The translations under genes were made by a program, and so were the position numbers. Below, one piece after another: positions 1 to 12,140 of a DNA stretch of 64,000 nucleotides. The stretch covers positions 66,031,287 through 66,095,286 of the forward strand of contig NC_088792.1 in assembly GCF_011386835.1 (NCBI RefSeq). Direction: 5' to 3'. The stretch is from Chrysemys picta bellii. Its lineage: Eukaryota > Chordata > Testudines > Emydidae. The first letter of the stretch is position 1; every line of letters begins with the position of its first letter. The notes beneath the pieces were generated by a model that made no database searches, was not told the DNA's origin, and saw only the letters and a list, made by a program, of their open reading frames with translations.

Positions 1-604
1 TCAGAGGTATGTTGGAAATATTCGTTGAGTCGGAGATGTCGAAAGTAGGATTCTAGGTCACCGCAGAACTGTATCATGTTTGTGGATCTGGAGGGACAAA
101 AGGAGAGGCCTCGAGATAGGACAGACTCTTCTGCTGGGCTAAGAGTACAGCTGGAAAGATTAACAATATTGCTGGGTGAGTTAAGGGAACTACTGTTGTG
201 GCTCCTTGTGGCATGTAGCAGTTTAGATAGTTTAGTGTCCTTTTTCCCTTGTAGAGAGGCAAAGTTTGTCTTGTAAATGGCTTGTCTAGTTTTTTAAAGT
301 CTATCCATGAGGAAGTTTGTGTGGAAGATTGTTTTTTTATGAGAGTATCCAGTTTTGAGAGCTCATTCTTAATCTTTCCCTGTTTGCTGTATAGGATGCT
401 GATCAGGTGGTTTCGCAGTTTCTTTGAGAGTGTGTGACATAGTCTCTCAGCATAGTCTGTGTGATATGTAGATTGTAATGGATTTTTTACCTTTAGTCCT
501 TTTGGTATGATGTCCATCTGCTTGCATTTGGGAAGGAAGATGATGTCTGTCTGTATCTGTACGAGTTTTTTCATGAAGTTGATGGATTTCCACTCCATAT
601 GGCT
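1..604 (-). pseudogene. Penelope-like element N-terminal coding region, frameshifted and cut by window edge
   Basis: The minus strand from about 604 to 74 encodes a basic, coiled-coil-like stretch (MEWKSINFMKKL..., with IIPKGLKVKNPLQ). The frame closes at a TGA near 74 and resumes in another frame with DLESYFRHLRLNEYF down to the window edge. I recognise IIPKGL...NPL and D.E.FxRxLRL.EYF as the pattern upstream of the reverse transcriptase in Penelope-like elements; this is recall, not a search. The reverse transcriptase and GIY-YIG domains would lie left of coordinate 1. The upstream end of the frame reads directly into the palindromic repeat at 624-1235. At least one frameshift makes this copy non-functional. 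Confidence 0.6.
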
Positions 605-623
605 AAATGCAGTGCTTTGCATA

Positions 624-1235
624 ATGACAGGTTTCAGAGTAGCAGCTGTGTTAGTCTGTATCCGCAAAAAGAACCGGAGTACATGTGGCACCTTAGAGAC
701 TAACAAATTTATTAGAGCATAAGCTTTCGTGGGCTATTGCCCACTTCTTCAGATGCATATAGAGTGGAACATATATTGAGGATATATATACACACACATA
801 CAGAGAGCATGAACAGGTGGGAGTTGTCTTACCAACTCTGAGAGGCCAGATACAATTAACTCAGGATTGAATAAGGACTGGGAATGGCTGAGCCATTACA
901 AACATTGAATCTATCTCCCCTTGTAAGTATTCTCACACTTCTCATCAAACTGTCTGTACTGGGCTAGCTTGATTATCACTTAAAAAAAATGTTTTTTTTC
1001 TCTACTTAATTGACCTCTCGGAGTTGGTAAGACAACTCCCACCTGTTTATGCTCTCTGTATGTGTGTATATATATCTCCTCAATATATGTTCCACTCTAT
1101 ATGCATCCAAAGAAGTGGGCAGTAGCCCATGAAAGATTATGCTCTAATAAATTTGTTAGTCTCTACGGTGCCACAAGTACTCCTGTTCTTTTTGTGGATA
1201 CAGACTAACACGGCTGCTACTCTGAAACCTGTCAT
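624..1235. repeat. Palindromic repeat family A, full copy (candidate PLE pseudo-LTR)
   Basis: Two inverted arms (about 624-848 and 1013-1235) flank a 165-bp spacer. Each arm begins ATGACAGGTTTCAGAGTAGC and contains TTAGAGACTAACAAATTTAT and GAGCATAAGCTTTCGTGGGC or equivalents. The left arm abuts the Penelope-like coding region, matching the inverted pseudo-LTR layout known for such elements. Shorter copies are at 3735-3862, 8358-8440 and 12758-12963. The spacer has no coding potential that I can see. The link to PLE is inferred from adjacency. Confidence 0.75.
700..753 (-). ncRNA. Hammerhead-ribozyme-like motif in family A left arm (candidate)
   Basis: On the minus strand CTGAAGA (752-746) is followed by a GTGGGC-AATA-GCCCAC hairpin (744-729), GAAA (728-725), then GC-TTAT-GC as a very small stem III, and CTC. 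These are the hammerhead core C-U-G-A-N-G-A, stem II, GAAA and an NUH site, with predicted cleavage between 15 and 14 of the 700s (715/714). Stem I pairing around the site is not convincing. PLE pseudo-LTRs are known to carry hammerhead motifs. Activity is untested. Confidence 0.4.
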
Positions 1236-1364
1236 AACCATTTAAGTTTCCTGAAAACAAAATCCAAATGTTCCTTAATCCTAAAGAATCTATGTGCTTC
1301 AGAATATGCTCAGAGAAAATTTATTTATTTATATAACATTTGGAAGTTTTTGCAATCTGTATAT

Positions 1365-1560
1365 CTACACTGCCCCTGGAACTGTGCTTCCCTTCTCAAA
1401 TAGACAGACTTGCCCTAGCTTTGCTTCAGTTAGTACTCTAAACATAGCAGTTTAGCAGACAGTAGCTGCCTGAGTACAAACCTGCTGGGACCCTCTGGCT
1501 ACATATGCTGGCAGCTAGCCCAAACGGCCGCCCTTGCTACCCACAACTACACGGCTATCT
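1365..1560. repeat. Possible decayed non-autonomous DNA transposon
   Basis: The segment starts with a TATATCTACACTGCCCC motif resembling the TGTCTACACTG termini of hAT-type elements common in sauropsid genomes, and has the GCTAGCCC-type interior. No second terminus or target duplication could be defined. Confidence 0.25.
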
Positions 1561-3734
1561 CCTGTGCTAACTCGAGCAGAGCTGTGCATATCTGTCTACC
1601 TGACAAGGAAGCACAGTTCCAGCTGCAGTGGAGACATCCCCTCTATGGACCAAATCCTGATCCCCTTAAAGTTAATGACAAGATTCTCATTGAGTTCAAT
1701 GGTATCACCCTATACCCCCAATTCTGCAGCATTCGGTTGCACTGAGTAGCACTTAGTGGAACTATCATGTTAAGTGTTATTCATTGTGAATAAGGGCCAT
1801 TGAATCAATCCCTTCCTTGCAACATAAGCACCAGCTTCCTCCCCACCATGCCACATGCGGATATAAGAAGCTCCATAAGTGACTGCATGAATTAGAATTA
1901 TGGACTGTCTGCCAAATACTAGTATGTAAAAGAATACCCCTGAAGGCCAGTAAATATATGTAATGGCCTCATAATAAAAAGCTCAACGAATCTTAGTAGC
2001 CATAAGAGAAATATACAAAAAATGTTAAACATATGCTGTACTTTGGTAAACCTGTCACTTGTGGCATATTGCTGAAAAAAGGTATTTTTGTTCAAATAAT
2101 GGAATTTTTAATACTGCAGAGCCCATATCTGCCCCCCCAGTGAAGTCTGTGACAAAATGAATACAAAATGATGACCAGTATATAGAGAAAGTAATTCAGG
2201 GGCTCCCATTTACCTTCTCAATACCAAGAATTAAATGAAACTGAAAGGCAACACATTTAATAATCCGAAAAAACTTCCATATGCAATTAACCTGTAGAAT
2301 TTACTATCACAAGATATCGTTGAGGCCAAGAGTTTAGCAGGGTTAAAAAAATGATTAGGCATTTATACTGCTAATGAGAATAGTTACCCTGGCTAGCATA
2401 AAAAGCATAGAGGTTATAAATACTCAGACACAAGAGCATAAACAAAATTAATGGAGATTAGGAAGAAGCTTCCCCTCTGGACAAGTTATTCCATAATTAT
2501 CCCTTTTAGGATTCTAACATTTATCTCAAAAGCTTTTGACATTGGCTCCTGTCAGGACCAGGAACCGGACTAGGAGTGGACTACTGGTGTCCACCTGATC
2601 TTGTACTTCTATATACCACTGCCACTTATTTCAACAGGAGCAAGAAATATGCCTTAAATGTTTATTCAAATAGAAAATTCACATGGAAATCTCCAGTTCC
2701 ATTTACACAGAATGTGTTTAAAATGCCACAAGAACAAACAAATCACTCTCTATTAGACTATAGAAAATATTCATAGGGGGTGTGCAAAAAAAATTGAAAA
2801 CCAACTGTCAAAATATGAGTAGTCAAGGGTTTTATATGTCCAATCAAAATGGTCCAATTGCTTGTAAATTTTGCAATTTTTCCTTAGAAGCATTACAACT
2901 GAGTGAAAAGATGCTCTTATAATTTAAACAGTCCTATGAAGAGAAAATGCGGGGGAGGGTCATTTAACATTAAAATGCCCTTTAATATCATTTTATTGTA
3001 TTGTCTAATACATACAAATATAAAACAGTGATAAGTACAGAGGAAAGAAAGAATACAAAGGCAACAGTAGAAGGGCATGTAGGAATACCAACCAAGTCAA
3101 ATGGTGCAATTGAAATTTTGATGTAAGCCAGTTCAAAATTGATAAGGTAAGAAATTGGCAAGTTTCTTTGGCTTGGAAAAAACAGGATCATCCTCTATAT
3201 AGGATTTGAAACATTTGAAGCCACTTTTTGCATATTGTCATGTGAAAATGGACAGTATTTAGGGTAGAATGGACACAAAAATTAATCAGATACTGGCCAA
3301 GAAATGTTGAAAAGTTTCCAACAGAATTTTCATTGTTACACTGAATCTGACCACAGAGTATTATTATCATCATTTAGTTTAGAAATATTAGGGTTTTTCC
3401 TCTTGCTTTGAAGCTTTTAAGATCAAATGGGTAATAATTTACAAATGGAAATGAAATGCAATAGATTATAGAAAAATGCACACATTTAGATACAATACAT
3501 TTCCAAACATGACATTTCCTAATGGAATTACCAAGTCATCAATAAATATAAGGTTTATTTTTTGTTTTAAATGTCCATTCAATTAAAAATTCCCAGCTTC
3601 CCTGGCACACTGCTGTCATCTTGTTCATAACTACTGACTGAGAATCTGATCAGTCCAATGATAAAGATGTAAGAGAATTTTAAAATCACGGATTTACACT
3701 CAACTTTGTGTCTTCATTAAGCACACTGACTGGA

Positions 3735-3862
3735 TATTTATACCTGCTTACTGTATTTTCCACTCCATGCATCTGATGAAGTGTGCTATATCCTATGAAA
3801 GCTTATGCCCAAATAAATTTGTTAGTCTCTAAGGTGCCACAAGGACTCCTCATTGTTTTTAC
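3735..3862 (+). repeat. Family A repeat, single arm
   Basis: One arm in plus orientation, with ATGCATCTGATGAAGTG, GAAAGCTTATGC and TTTGTTAGTCTCTAAGGTGC. This copy retains the classical hammerhead-like core CTGATGA (3773-3779) and GAAA (3797-3800), though stem II is degraded. Confidence 0.8.
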
Positions 3863-4037
3863 TGACTGGAGTGTTTTCCAAAATGTTTGCATCCACTCCT
3901 AAACCAAACAACATGATGGTTAGACAAACCAGTGCTGATTCAGTTCCATAAGACATATGTTAAAAAGTGTAATTTGGTATCATAGAACAGTAAAACTTCA
4001 AGTCAATCAATATTTAAAAAAAAACATTCCATGACTT

Positions 4038-4289
4038 CAGAGCCAGCTCCAGGCACCAGCTTAACAAGCAGGTGCTTGGGGCGGCCAAGGGAGAGGGGCG
4101 GCACCTGCGGCAATTCGGGGGCAGCAGGTCCCTCACTCCCTCTAAGAGCGAAGGACCTGTCGCCACCGATCGCAGCTTTTTTTTTTTCCTTCCAATTGCC
4201 GCCACCGATCGACCGATTGCAAATCGCAATCGCGGCTTTTTTTGTTGTTGTTGTTGCTTGGGGCGGCAGAAATGCTAGAGCCGGCCCTG
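4038..4289. mobile_element. hAT-type MITE, CAGGGCCGGCTC family, copy 1
   Basis: A 252-bp element whose ends resemble CAGGGCCGGCTC and GAGCCGGCCCTG, flanked by a perfect 8-bp duplication CATGACTT (4030-4037 and 4290-4297). The 8-bp duplication and CAG...CTG ends place it in the hAT superfamily. It shares GGTGCTTGGGGCGGC with copies at 46909 and 47409. Open frames inside it are not genes. Confidence 0.92.
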
Positions 4290-5635
4290 CATGACTTAGA
4301 ATAATCACTTAGTCTAAAGAGGTTTATTACCCACTAGCATTTCTAGAAATGCTATTTTGCTAGTCATCTGCCAGTAAAAGACAAAACTACAGACTCTTAG
4401 ATTTCTTTAGTGAAAGTGGAAATTACTTCTCACTATTTTATCAGAGGATTAAAAAGAGAATTGTAGATAAACTATATGATCCAAAGATGGAAACGAGGGT
4501 GCTGCTTCAAGATCTACAGAAGTAGAGCACTTTAAGACAATTAAATGATTTCCCTGCAGGCAATGTCTTTTCAATCTGAGCTAATGACATCATTTAAGGA
4601 GGATGGTCCATTTAACTGAAAGGATCTTTTACCAGGCAGACAGACAGAAGGCAATCCGGGAATGTTTGCAAGGACTTCCCATATGTCACAATTATAATGG
4701 CGAAATGCCTTCATCAAATTCTTAAACTCAAACATTAATCAACAAAATTAAAGAGTAATTTTATAAGAAAAACATCATAAAGCTCTTTTAAAGAAGTTTT
4801 CCCTCCATTATTTCTTCGTTTAAAGGAATCAATTCCTTCCAAATGGCAATTATGCTGCTTTGAAGTAATGGCGGTACTGAGTTGACTCATTTTCAGTTGC
4901 TGTCTCTAAAGTGAACCCAAATTACTTCTATTACTTACCACTTCGAGGAGTAGCTCTTGGACTCTACCTACTCTACCAGTTTACATAAATTAGCTGTGAA
5001 CTTCTGGGTTGGAAGAAGGTATTCTACTAACTCCAGTCACTGTTACTACCTCTCAGGGTCTGACAGACAGAGCTCAAATTGCACATAGGAGCCACCTTTA
5101 AAAGCAAAAATTCCCAAATAATTCAAACAGGCTTTGGCTTTATCCTTCATTTCAGCATCCCTATTGGCAGAGCAATTCACTGCTATAGCACTTTGGAAAG
5201 AAATTTAAATTCTTCAAGTGCTATGCCTTGTGACATCTAAATATGCATCTTTTACATTCAAAAGCAGAAGCTGGCAGTTCTTATAAAAATGAGTTAAAGG
5301 GATGCACTCATTAACCATACTTTTAAGTTTGAATATTCTTGCCAAGATTGATATTCAAATCAAGACAGTTTTTGGTCTTATGCAAACTGCAGAATACATA
5401 TCTCTAGTACTTAAAGCATGTCACTGGCTTAAACTCAACCAGACGGGCTTGGTGCCATCCACATTCCATTCTGAAACCACAATAGCTGTATGCAAGTTAG
5501 TGACATTTTGTTAGCATAATATATAACAAAATAAAAGGACGTCTAAAAAAAGAGTTGGCCCTAGATTACTTCAGCATCTCTTAAAAAGGGTCAAAGCAAT
5601 CTGAGCTCTAGAATGGGTGAGACACATTGTAATGG

Positions 5636-5845
5636 TCTGAGCATGTAAGCAGAAGCTAGAGAATACTGAGTTTTAATCCTGGCTGTTACCTAGATCCCTT
5701 TTGCAGTCTTGGATAAGTCAGAGCCTCCTTGCCTCAACCTCTCTCTTTATAATATAGGAGTCATACTTCCCTTACAGGAATATTACAAAGGTTACATAAT
5801 GGTTTTTATAAAAACACTTGAGGAAAAAGCACTATATTATTAACT
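5636..5845 (+). repeat. MIR-like CORE-SINE, diverged
   Basis: The order of motifs (GAGTTTTAATCCTGGCTG, then AGTCTTGGATAAGTCA, then CCTCAACCTCTCT, then TATAATATAGGAGTCATA) follows a MIR element (GGTTCGAATCCCGGCTC ... CTTGGGCAAGTCACTTAA ... CCTCAGTTTCC ... TAAAATGGGGATAATA). Confidence 0.65.
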
Positions 5846-6428
5846 GACCTGCCTCGTCTGATCTTTTCCATGTACCTTTTTCAAACAGATACAAGCTGCT
5901 GCTAGGGAAAAGGTTACAGTATGCACAAGATTAGGATGCTGTATGAGCACTGATTGTGTGTATTTCACAGAAAATTGCATGCTCTTTTCACTGGCAGTAG
6001 CGGCATAATATCAGCTCTGAAAATAAATATTGGGGGGAAAGACCATGAAGTTAAGACAATAAAAATGAGACTCTTGTCAAGGTAGAGCAATTTTTTGACT
6101 CTAATCATGCTTTATTATTATTAAGTCAGCTCCTTCCTCAGGTACAAATCTGCCCACTAGCACCTGTATGCACCTCTCAATGAAGTCAGTTATAGTTCAG
6201 TAGAAGTACAAATCAAGGGCAGAATCTTGCCCCTAGTTGGAACATTAACCTTACTTTTCCAGCTTATTAGCAACTCCTCATCTACTTCATTCAAAGAAGA
6301 GGAAGGAAAAACTGCTGAAAGACAGAGCATTATACAGCTCCAGGAAGTACTTTAATACTTAGCTACTGATCACTTTACCTTTTGCCCACCAGAGGAACCT
6401 GGTTCTCTAGTGGAGGTGAACTCTAAGT

Positions 6429-6541
6429 GCTTGTCTACACATGGAGCTGTTCCCGATTAACTCCATATGTGGACACTTCATTCCAGAATAAGAGTGCCCA
6501 CACATGGAGCTAGTCAGGAACAACTTCATGTGTAGATGAGC
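6429..6541. mobile_element. Short MITE with 25-bp inverted ends
   Basis: GCTTGTCTACACATGGAGCT at the left and its near-complement ending CATGTGTAGATGAGC at the right enclose 113 bp. No clear target duplication remains. The TGTCTACAC terminus is typical of sauropsid hAT-like MITEs. Confidence 0.65.
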
Positions 6542-6829
6542 CATGTTAGAAATAGAGGCTTAAAAAAATCATACCTTAAAACACTACCAATGCACTTTCA
6601 CAACTTTTCACAAATTCATAATGGTAAATCGACATTTCTGCCTAGGAATTTACACCATGGTGAGTACACCTTACAATATTACATATGCCAAAGGATTTGA
6701 TATCACACTTCTTCCATTCCTTCTCCGACTGACTGGATTTTTGTTTCTGCAGAAAGTCTAGTTCAAAGAAGTGGGTTTTGCAGTAAATTCTGCAGGCTAT
6801 GCATTTTGTGGTCATTCTAATTTCTGCTC

Positions 6830-7150
6830 AAGGAGGTCTTCACACTTGTGGGCCAACTACTGAAAAAGCTGTCTCCTGTGCCCACAAGTCTTACCCTTGA
6901 GGATGACAATTCCATCATGGCAGTGGAACATAACTGTCATGGGAGGTCATCATGGCAAGGTGATCCTACAAATAGCTGGGGCCAATCCCAGGGAGTACTT
7001 TGCATATCAATAGCAAAACCTTGAATTTTATACTGCATTCAATGAGGAGACAATTCAGTAAGCAGAGCACTGTAATAATGTCCTGTCTGTGGCTGTGTTG
7101 CTGCATTCTAAATCAGCTGGAGCTTTTTCATGATTGGCAGCCTCCTTCCT
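6830..7150. repeat. Ancient LINE-like dispersed repeat (tentative)
   Basis: The run GCCAATCCCAGGGAGT, AACCTTGAATTTTATACTG and GTTGCTGCATTCTAAATCAG resembles a widely dispersed ancient amniote retroelement fragment of L3/CR1 type from memory. There is no coding potential or boundary that I can define. Confidence 0.3.
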
Positions 7151-7941
7151 AGTGAAGGGGAAGGATGATAGAGAGAATGAGGGAGTTATGTGTAGTATCA
7201 TATGCACCTCAGTTTATCTGTTTGATATTATCCTGCCTGACTGCCAGGAGTAAAATCCAAGGAGGTTGAAAAGGGGGAAGCAAACAGGAAATGAAACAAC
7301 AGCAAAAATAAAAGGCTCCTTAAGGGAACAATGGGGAGAGCTATTAATTAGGGAATGCCCCTGCCTGGCTCTCATCAGGCTGGCATGGTTTACACTTCAC
7401 AAGGCTAAAAGCCTAAAAACGTAGGTGGATCCTAAACCTTAAGGCTACTGCCCTATGGCAGAAGGGGGGCTGAGCGAGCTGTCAGCAGCAGTGGCTAGAG
7501 ATGAGCCTCTGGCAGACAGACGACACACAGGAACTGCAGCAAGCAGGCTGCTTTCCCAAACCAAAGATGGAAATAAGCTGGACCTTCCTGAGCTATGGAT
7601 AGGGGTTAAGCTTATGTAAAAAAATATGCATATAGAACTCTGAGTTGTTCTAACTAGTTTTCCTAGATGCTCTGGCAAGTAAATGCTACTTTTGTTCTGA
7701 AGATGCTGGCTTTTGAGTCACTTTAATCAACTGCAATCACAAATCCTCGGAGGTAAAGGGTATAGAGGTGCAAAATCCAGTTGGCAAACAGGGAGGCTTA
7801 AGCCCAGAGATCCAGGCTAAGAGTACTGGTTCCACCCAAAGCAGGGGAAGGTAGCAAAACATGTATCTCAAAGGGTGCAATCAAGAGGGAGACACAGTCT
7901 ACAGCATGGCTTGCCCAGTAACCATGACAAATGTTCTTGGG

Positions 7942-8165
7942 TAAGGCAGTGAGTTTCAACTCAGGAGATCTGGGTTTAATTCCATGCTCTACCACTGTAT
8001 GACACTGGATAGATCACTTAAATCTCTGAGACTCCGTTTTCCCATCTGTAAAATGGGAATATTAGTTTCTTTCTCCCTTATTTCTTTATTTAGACTCTGT
8101 TCTTTGTACAGGGACCATCTTTTACTATGTGTATGTGGGACTAAGCACTGCCTTAATACAAAAAA
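7942..8165 (+). repeat. MIR-like SINE with sauropsid 3' tail
   Basis: GATCTGGGTTTAATTCCATG, CACTGGATAGATCACTTAAA, CCCATCTGTAAAATGGGAAT follow the MIR consensus order, continuing into TTGTACAGGGACCATCTTTT. The open frame starting at 7984 lies in this SINE and is not a gene. Confidence 0.8.
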
Positions 8166-8357
8166 TTATGAAGTAAACATTTTGATTAAAAAGATGTTAA
8201 TGTACTCTCTTTATGTCATGCATTCAGCTATTTTTAAAGTAACAATGAGAAGTTTTTTGAAAAACTATAAAAAATTAAATCACAGTTTTACAGGAAAAGA
8301 AAACAAAATCTTTAAGAGTGGTTCTTAGTGTTAATTAATGAACAACTAGAGCTAAAT

Positions 8358-8440
8358 AAAAAGAACAGGAGTACTTGTGGCACCTTAGAGACTAACAAAT
8401 TTATCAGAGCATAAGCTTTCATGGACTACAGCCCACTTTT
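8358..8440 (-). repeat. Family A repeat, partial arm
   Basis: AAGAACAGGAGTACTTGTGG through CATGGACTACAGCCCAC, one truncated arm in minus orientation. It stops before the hammerhead-like CUGANGA segment, where the sequence becomes TTGTAGT. Confidence 0.85.
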
Positions 8441-8985
8441 GTAGTTATTCTAAATGTAAATTTGTATATTGGATTTTGAAAGTTGTAGTAATGTTCTTAA
8501 ATATAACATATTTCGCATCTCTAGATAGCTATACTAAAACATAAATTATATACACTTACTGGAAATATAAAATACGATTGGAAACAGATTTATCAGCTTA
8601 GAAGTATATTGAAGTGATAAAACAAAATGATGTATATCACTGTTGTATTTGTCCTTATGAGCAGCATTTTATCCATTAATCTAAAATTTTATTAACCTTA
8701 ATATATATTAAGTTATTTCTACGAATGGCAGGAAAATATATTATACAAAGATAACTTTTGGAGAAAAACTATCATGCCAGGTTTGCACGATACATAGCAA
8801 CACAGTAAGAACATTTTTGCAAAACTATATTTACCTTGGCCTTGTGAAACATGTGGTATTGTATGAGGTGAATAGTTATCTATTTACATAAAATCACATA
8901 TACACATACATAACTGGTAATTAATTTAGTTTCAGTTTGTACAATATTTTGCTTAATTGATAATTCAGTCAGATGACTAAACTAG

Positions 8986-9281
8986 GGCCTAGTCTTCACT
9001 TACCGGCTGGTCCGGCGGCACGCCATCGATGTTCTGGGATCGATTTATCGCGTCTGGTTAAGACGCGATAAATCGATCCCGGATCGATCCCGGAAGTGCT
9101 CACAGTCGGCGCCGGTACTCCAGCTCGCCGAGAGGAGTACGCGGTGTCGACGGGGGGAGACTTCCGGCCGCGTCTGGACCGCGGTAAGTTCGGACTAAGG
9201 TACTTCGAATTCAGCTACATTATTAACGTAGCTGAATTTGCGTACCTTAGTCCGAAGTCCGGACTAAGTGGGGACCAGGCC
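8986..9281. mobile_element. hAT-like MITE with two internal hairpins, copy 1
   Basis: Ends read GGCCTAGTCTTCACTTACCG and its imperfect complement ending GTGGGGACCAGGCC. The interior is GC- and CpG-rich. It holds a perfect 20-bp hairpin (9036-9055 against 9061-9080) and a longer imperfect palindrome of about 64 bp centred near 9224. A second copy at 54286-54537 lacks the first hairpin. No certain target duplication was found. Confidence 0.75.
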
Positions 9282-9560
9282 AAAGACCTGCGATGGGGAA
9301 AAAGTCTAGCATCTTTAGGACTTGCCCTGGATGGATGTTTGTTCAGACAACATGCATAAGGGTAGGTGCTTTTGAAAATTACAAAGGTGTTGGCAATACT
9401 TAGAATCATCTTACAGCTCAAGTACTGTAAAAAACCAAACTGACAAGAGAAGAGAAGGAAAAAGCATGAGAACTGGACAAGTGACTCCTGGTCCCCAAGG
9501 AGCAATGAAACAAACGACGAGAGAACTGTCAACATGAATGCGGAGCCAAAAGAAAACAAG

Positions 9561-9717
9561 GGGCTTGTCTTCATGGAAACTGGAACCAAAATAAGGAAAT
9601 CAGCTGCAATTCACACTCTTCGCTATCACAGTGCAAGTCTGTGCATGGACATTACCTAACGGTATGAACTAAAACCAATTTGGCCATTTCAGTTCCAGTT
9701 TCCATATAGACAAGTCC
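9561..9717. mobile_element. Short MITE with about 26-bp inverted ends
   Basis: Left end GGGCTTGTCTTCATGGAAAC and right end GTTTCCATATAGACAAGTCC are near-perfect complements and enclose 157 bp. No target duplication is visible. Confidence 0.7.
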
Positions 9718-11402
9718 TATGATTTGAGATTTTTAAACTTGCTTGAAGATCCAGCATCACTAGCTGTCTTTTTGCACAGTATTTTGTCTAGTCATGTTTT
9801 CATTTTGATTAGTTTTTATTTCCGATTGTCTGTTTCTCCAACAGAAGCCTGTTTCAAAATTGAGACAATCTGAACTGGAACTGGCCATTCATTTGTCAAA
9901 GACGTTCACCTCTTGGACATTGCTGAGGAAATCAAATTGACTGCAGAACTTCAGGAAGGCTGAGTCAGAAGAGAAGAACCAGGCTAGAGTCTCAGTCCGG
10001 GCACAGGCAATGCAGGGCCATTTCCCAAATGGATTGAGGCTGTCTCTGGTCACAATATGGTACAATTCAGTGCATCCCATTAGAAGCTTTTCTTTCTTAA
10101 AAAGAGCTGCTGTTTCCAAGGACAAAGGCAGTTAATGAAAAAAAACCTAATCAGTATATTAGAGTGGCTAGAAAATTCAAAGAAGCTATAACTCATTATC
10201 TTTAGTGTGAAAGTTATATTTCCTAAATTAAGGCTTGAAGATAATGAGAGTTGTCGGGTTTTGGTACCTCTTTGGATCAGAGTGTCATCTGATTTAAAGT
10301 GTTCTGGAAGCACAGGGAAGTTGTATTAATTTCCCCTCAATGTATGTATCTTTTAGGATAGATAATGTAACTATTTACATAATGAATTAAAAACAACTGT
10401 ATATTATAATAGCAACTATATATTCTATACTACAGAAAGAACAAAATAAAATACTGAGGATATAATATGACAAGGCCTCAATTTGACTAAACTGTGTACC
10501 TAAAATTAGGCAGTCTGCTACTAACCTTAACATGACTTGCTGACTTCTCTGCACACCACACCAAATGCACACTTATCTCTGCCTATTTTGAGTAATAGAG
10601 AGTTTGTTATATAGAGTTGCCTTTATAACATGGTTCAAGAAATTATAGTAAAGTAAAAAAAAATGTACATCTACACAGTGTAGGTTGTAGAGGTATAGTG
10701 TAGCAAATCAGTCACCCAATCTCTCAATGATTGTTAATCAAATTGAAAGCATAATTAGCAAGACTAAGGGATTAACCCAGTATCCTAACCAATCTCCAAT
10801 TTGGATAATTGCATCTATCTATACAAAATGCCTTGTCACTTCAATTAGGAAGGATATTTTTCATATCCTGTCTGAACTGCTGTGTTGTGTTTACAGTGCC
10901 ATTTTAATGGCAGTTGTATTCCACCCCAGAGGTAGCTACATTTTCATGCTACCAAGAATAAGGATCTCTATATATTTTGAATTGTTTATTTTGTAAACAC
11001 ATCAATGTTTACAAAATAATCTATAAAAATCCATAAATAGTAACACACTTCGCACACTGTTGAAAATATACAGTCATACATATATTCCACATAACTACAT
11101 CCTAATTGGTACCAAAGTATATATATGTTAGCCATCTGAATGTAGCCATTTCCTTGTGAATTAACAGTTTAACAAGCAAACTTCCTAGCACACCACAAGA
11201 ATTTCTTTTTAAATATTTATGCTAAATTTATGCCTTTTGTATATGTATATGTGTTTTGTATGTCTATATAAAATCCTTCCAGTAAGTTACTTACAAAAAT
11301 GTTTTAACATACGGTAACAGTACTACAATATAATACTATATCATTTAGTACCATGAAGGAGAATGCTCTGAGTTCTCCTCCCTCAGCCCTGCATTTTCCA
11401 AG

Positions 11403-11491
11403 ACTTCCACTCAGAAGCTTGTCTCTCTCACCAACAGAAGTTGTTCCAATAAAAGATTTTACCTCACCCACCTTGTCTCTCTAACAGACCA
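11403..11491 (+). repeat. Family B repeat, partial arm
   Basis: AGAAGCTTGTCTCTCTCACC, AACAGAAGTTGTTCCAATAA and CTCACCCACCTTGTCTCTCT match the right arm of the complete family B palindrome at 43121-43490. Confidence 0.8.
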
Positions 11492-12037
11492 GTTAAGGAA
11501 TACAGGTCCTATAATTAGACCTTATCATCAAGTTGTACTCCCCACTTCCAATGACTTAACTGTAAACATCGTATTCAGAGTATACATGCTACACACATAT
11601 AACCCAACTCGAACACTAATAATTTTCCTCCCCAATCTATTTTTAAAAAGGTAAAGTTTTGAATCTATATTGAAAATATTTTTCATTTTTGCTAAAAACC
11701 CTCTACATTTAAAAAATCATTAAGAAGTTGTTTTGGTGGGTTTAAGGTTGACTGAAAGAAGGACATCCGCTTGATATGACGGGACATATTCCTGCCTCTC
11801 CATATAAAATCACTGAACCTCTCCCCCTTTCCTGTTTTTGGCTCTGGGTTGCACTGAAGCGGCTATTAGTAAGTACATACAGTGATGCTTATATTAGCCA
11901 TGCTAACATACCCCGTGGTCCCTTTATTGTGAAATGAAGATCTGATCATGCACATTCTAGGTCTGTGTTAATGTGCGCACATGCTTTAACACTCCTTAAA
12001 TCCCAAAATGTGCAATTTTAAAAATCTGTAAAATCTA

Positions 12038-12140
12038 TTAGAGAGACAAGGTGGGTGATGTAATATCTTTTACTGGACCAACTTCTGTTGGTGAGAGAGA
12101 CAAACTTTTGAGCTTACACATAGCTCTTCTTTAGGTTGCA
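12038..12140 (-). repeat. Family B repeat, partial arm
   Basis: AGAGAGACAAGGTGGGTGAT, CCAACTTCTGTTGGTGAGAG and GAGCTTACACATAGCTCTTC match the left arm of the family B palindrome. On the minus strand the GAGCTATGTGTAAGCTC hairpin of the hammerhead-like motif is intact. Confidence 0.8.

Noticed and set aside
4003..4308. 101-aa minus and 87-aa plus frames
   Set aside because: Entirely within the hAT MITE with CATGACTT duplications.
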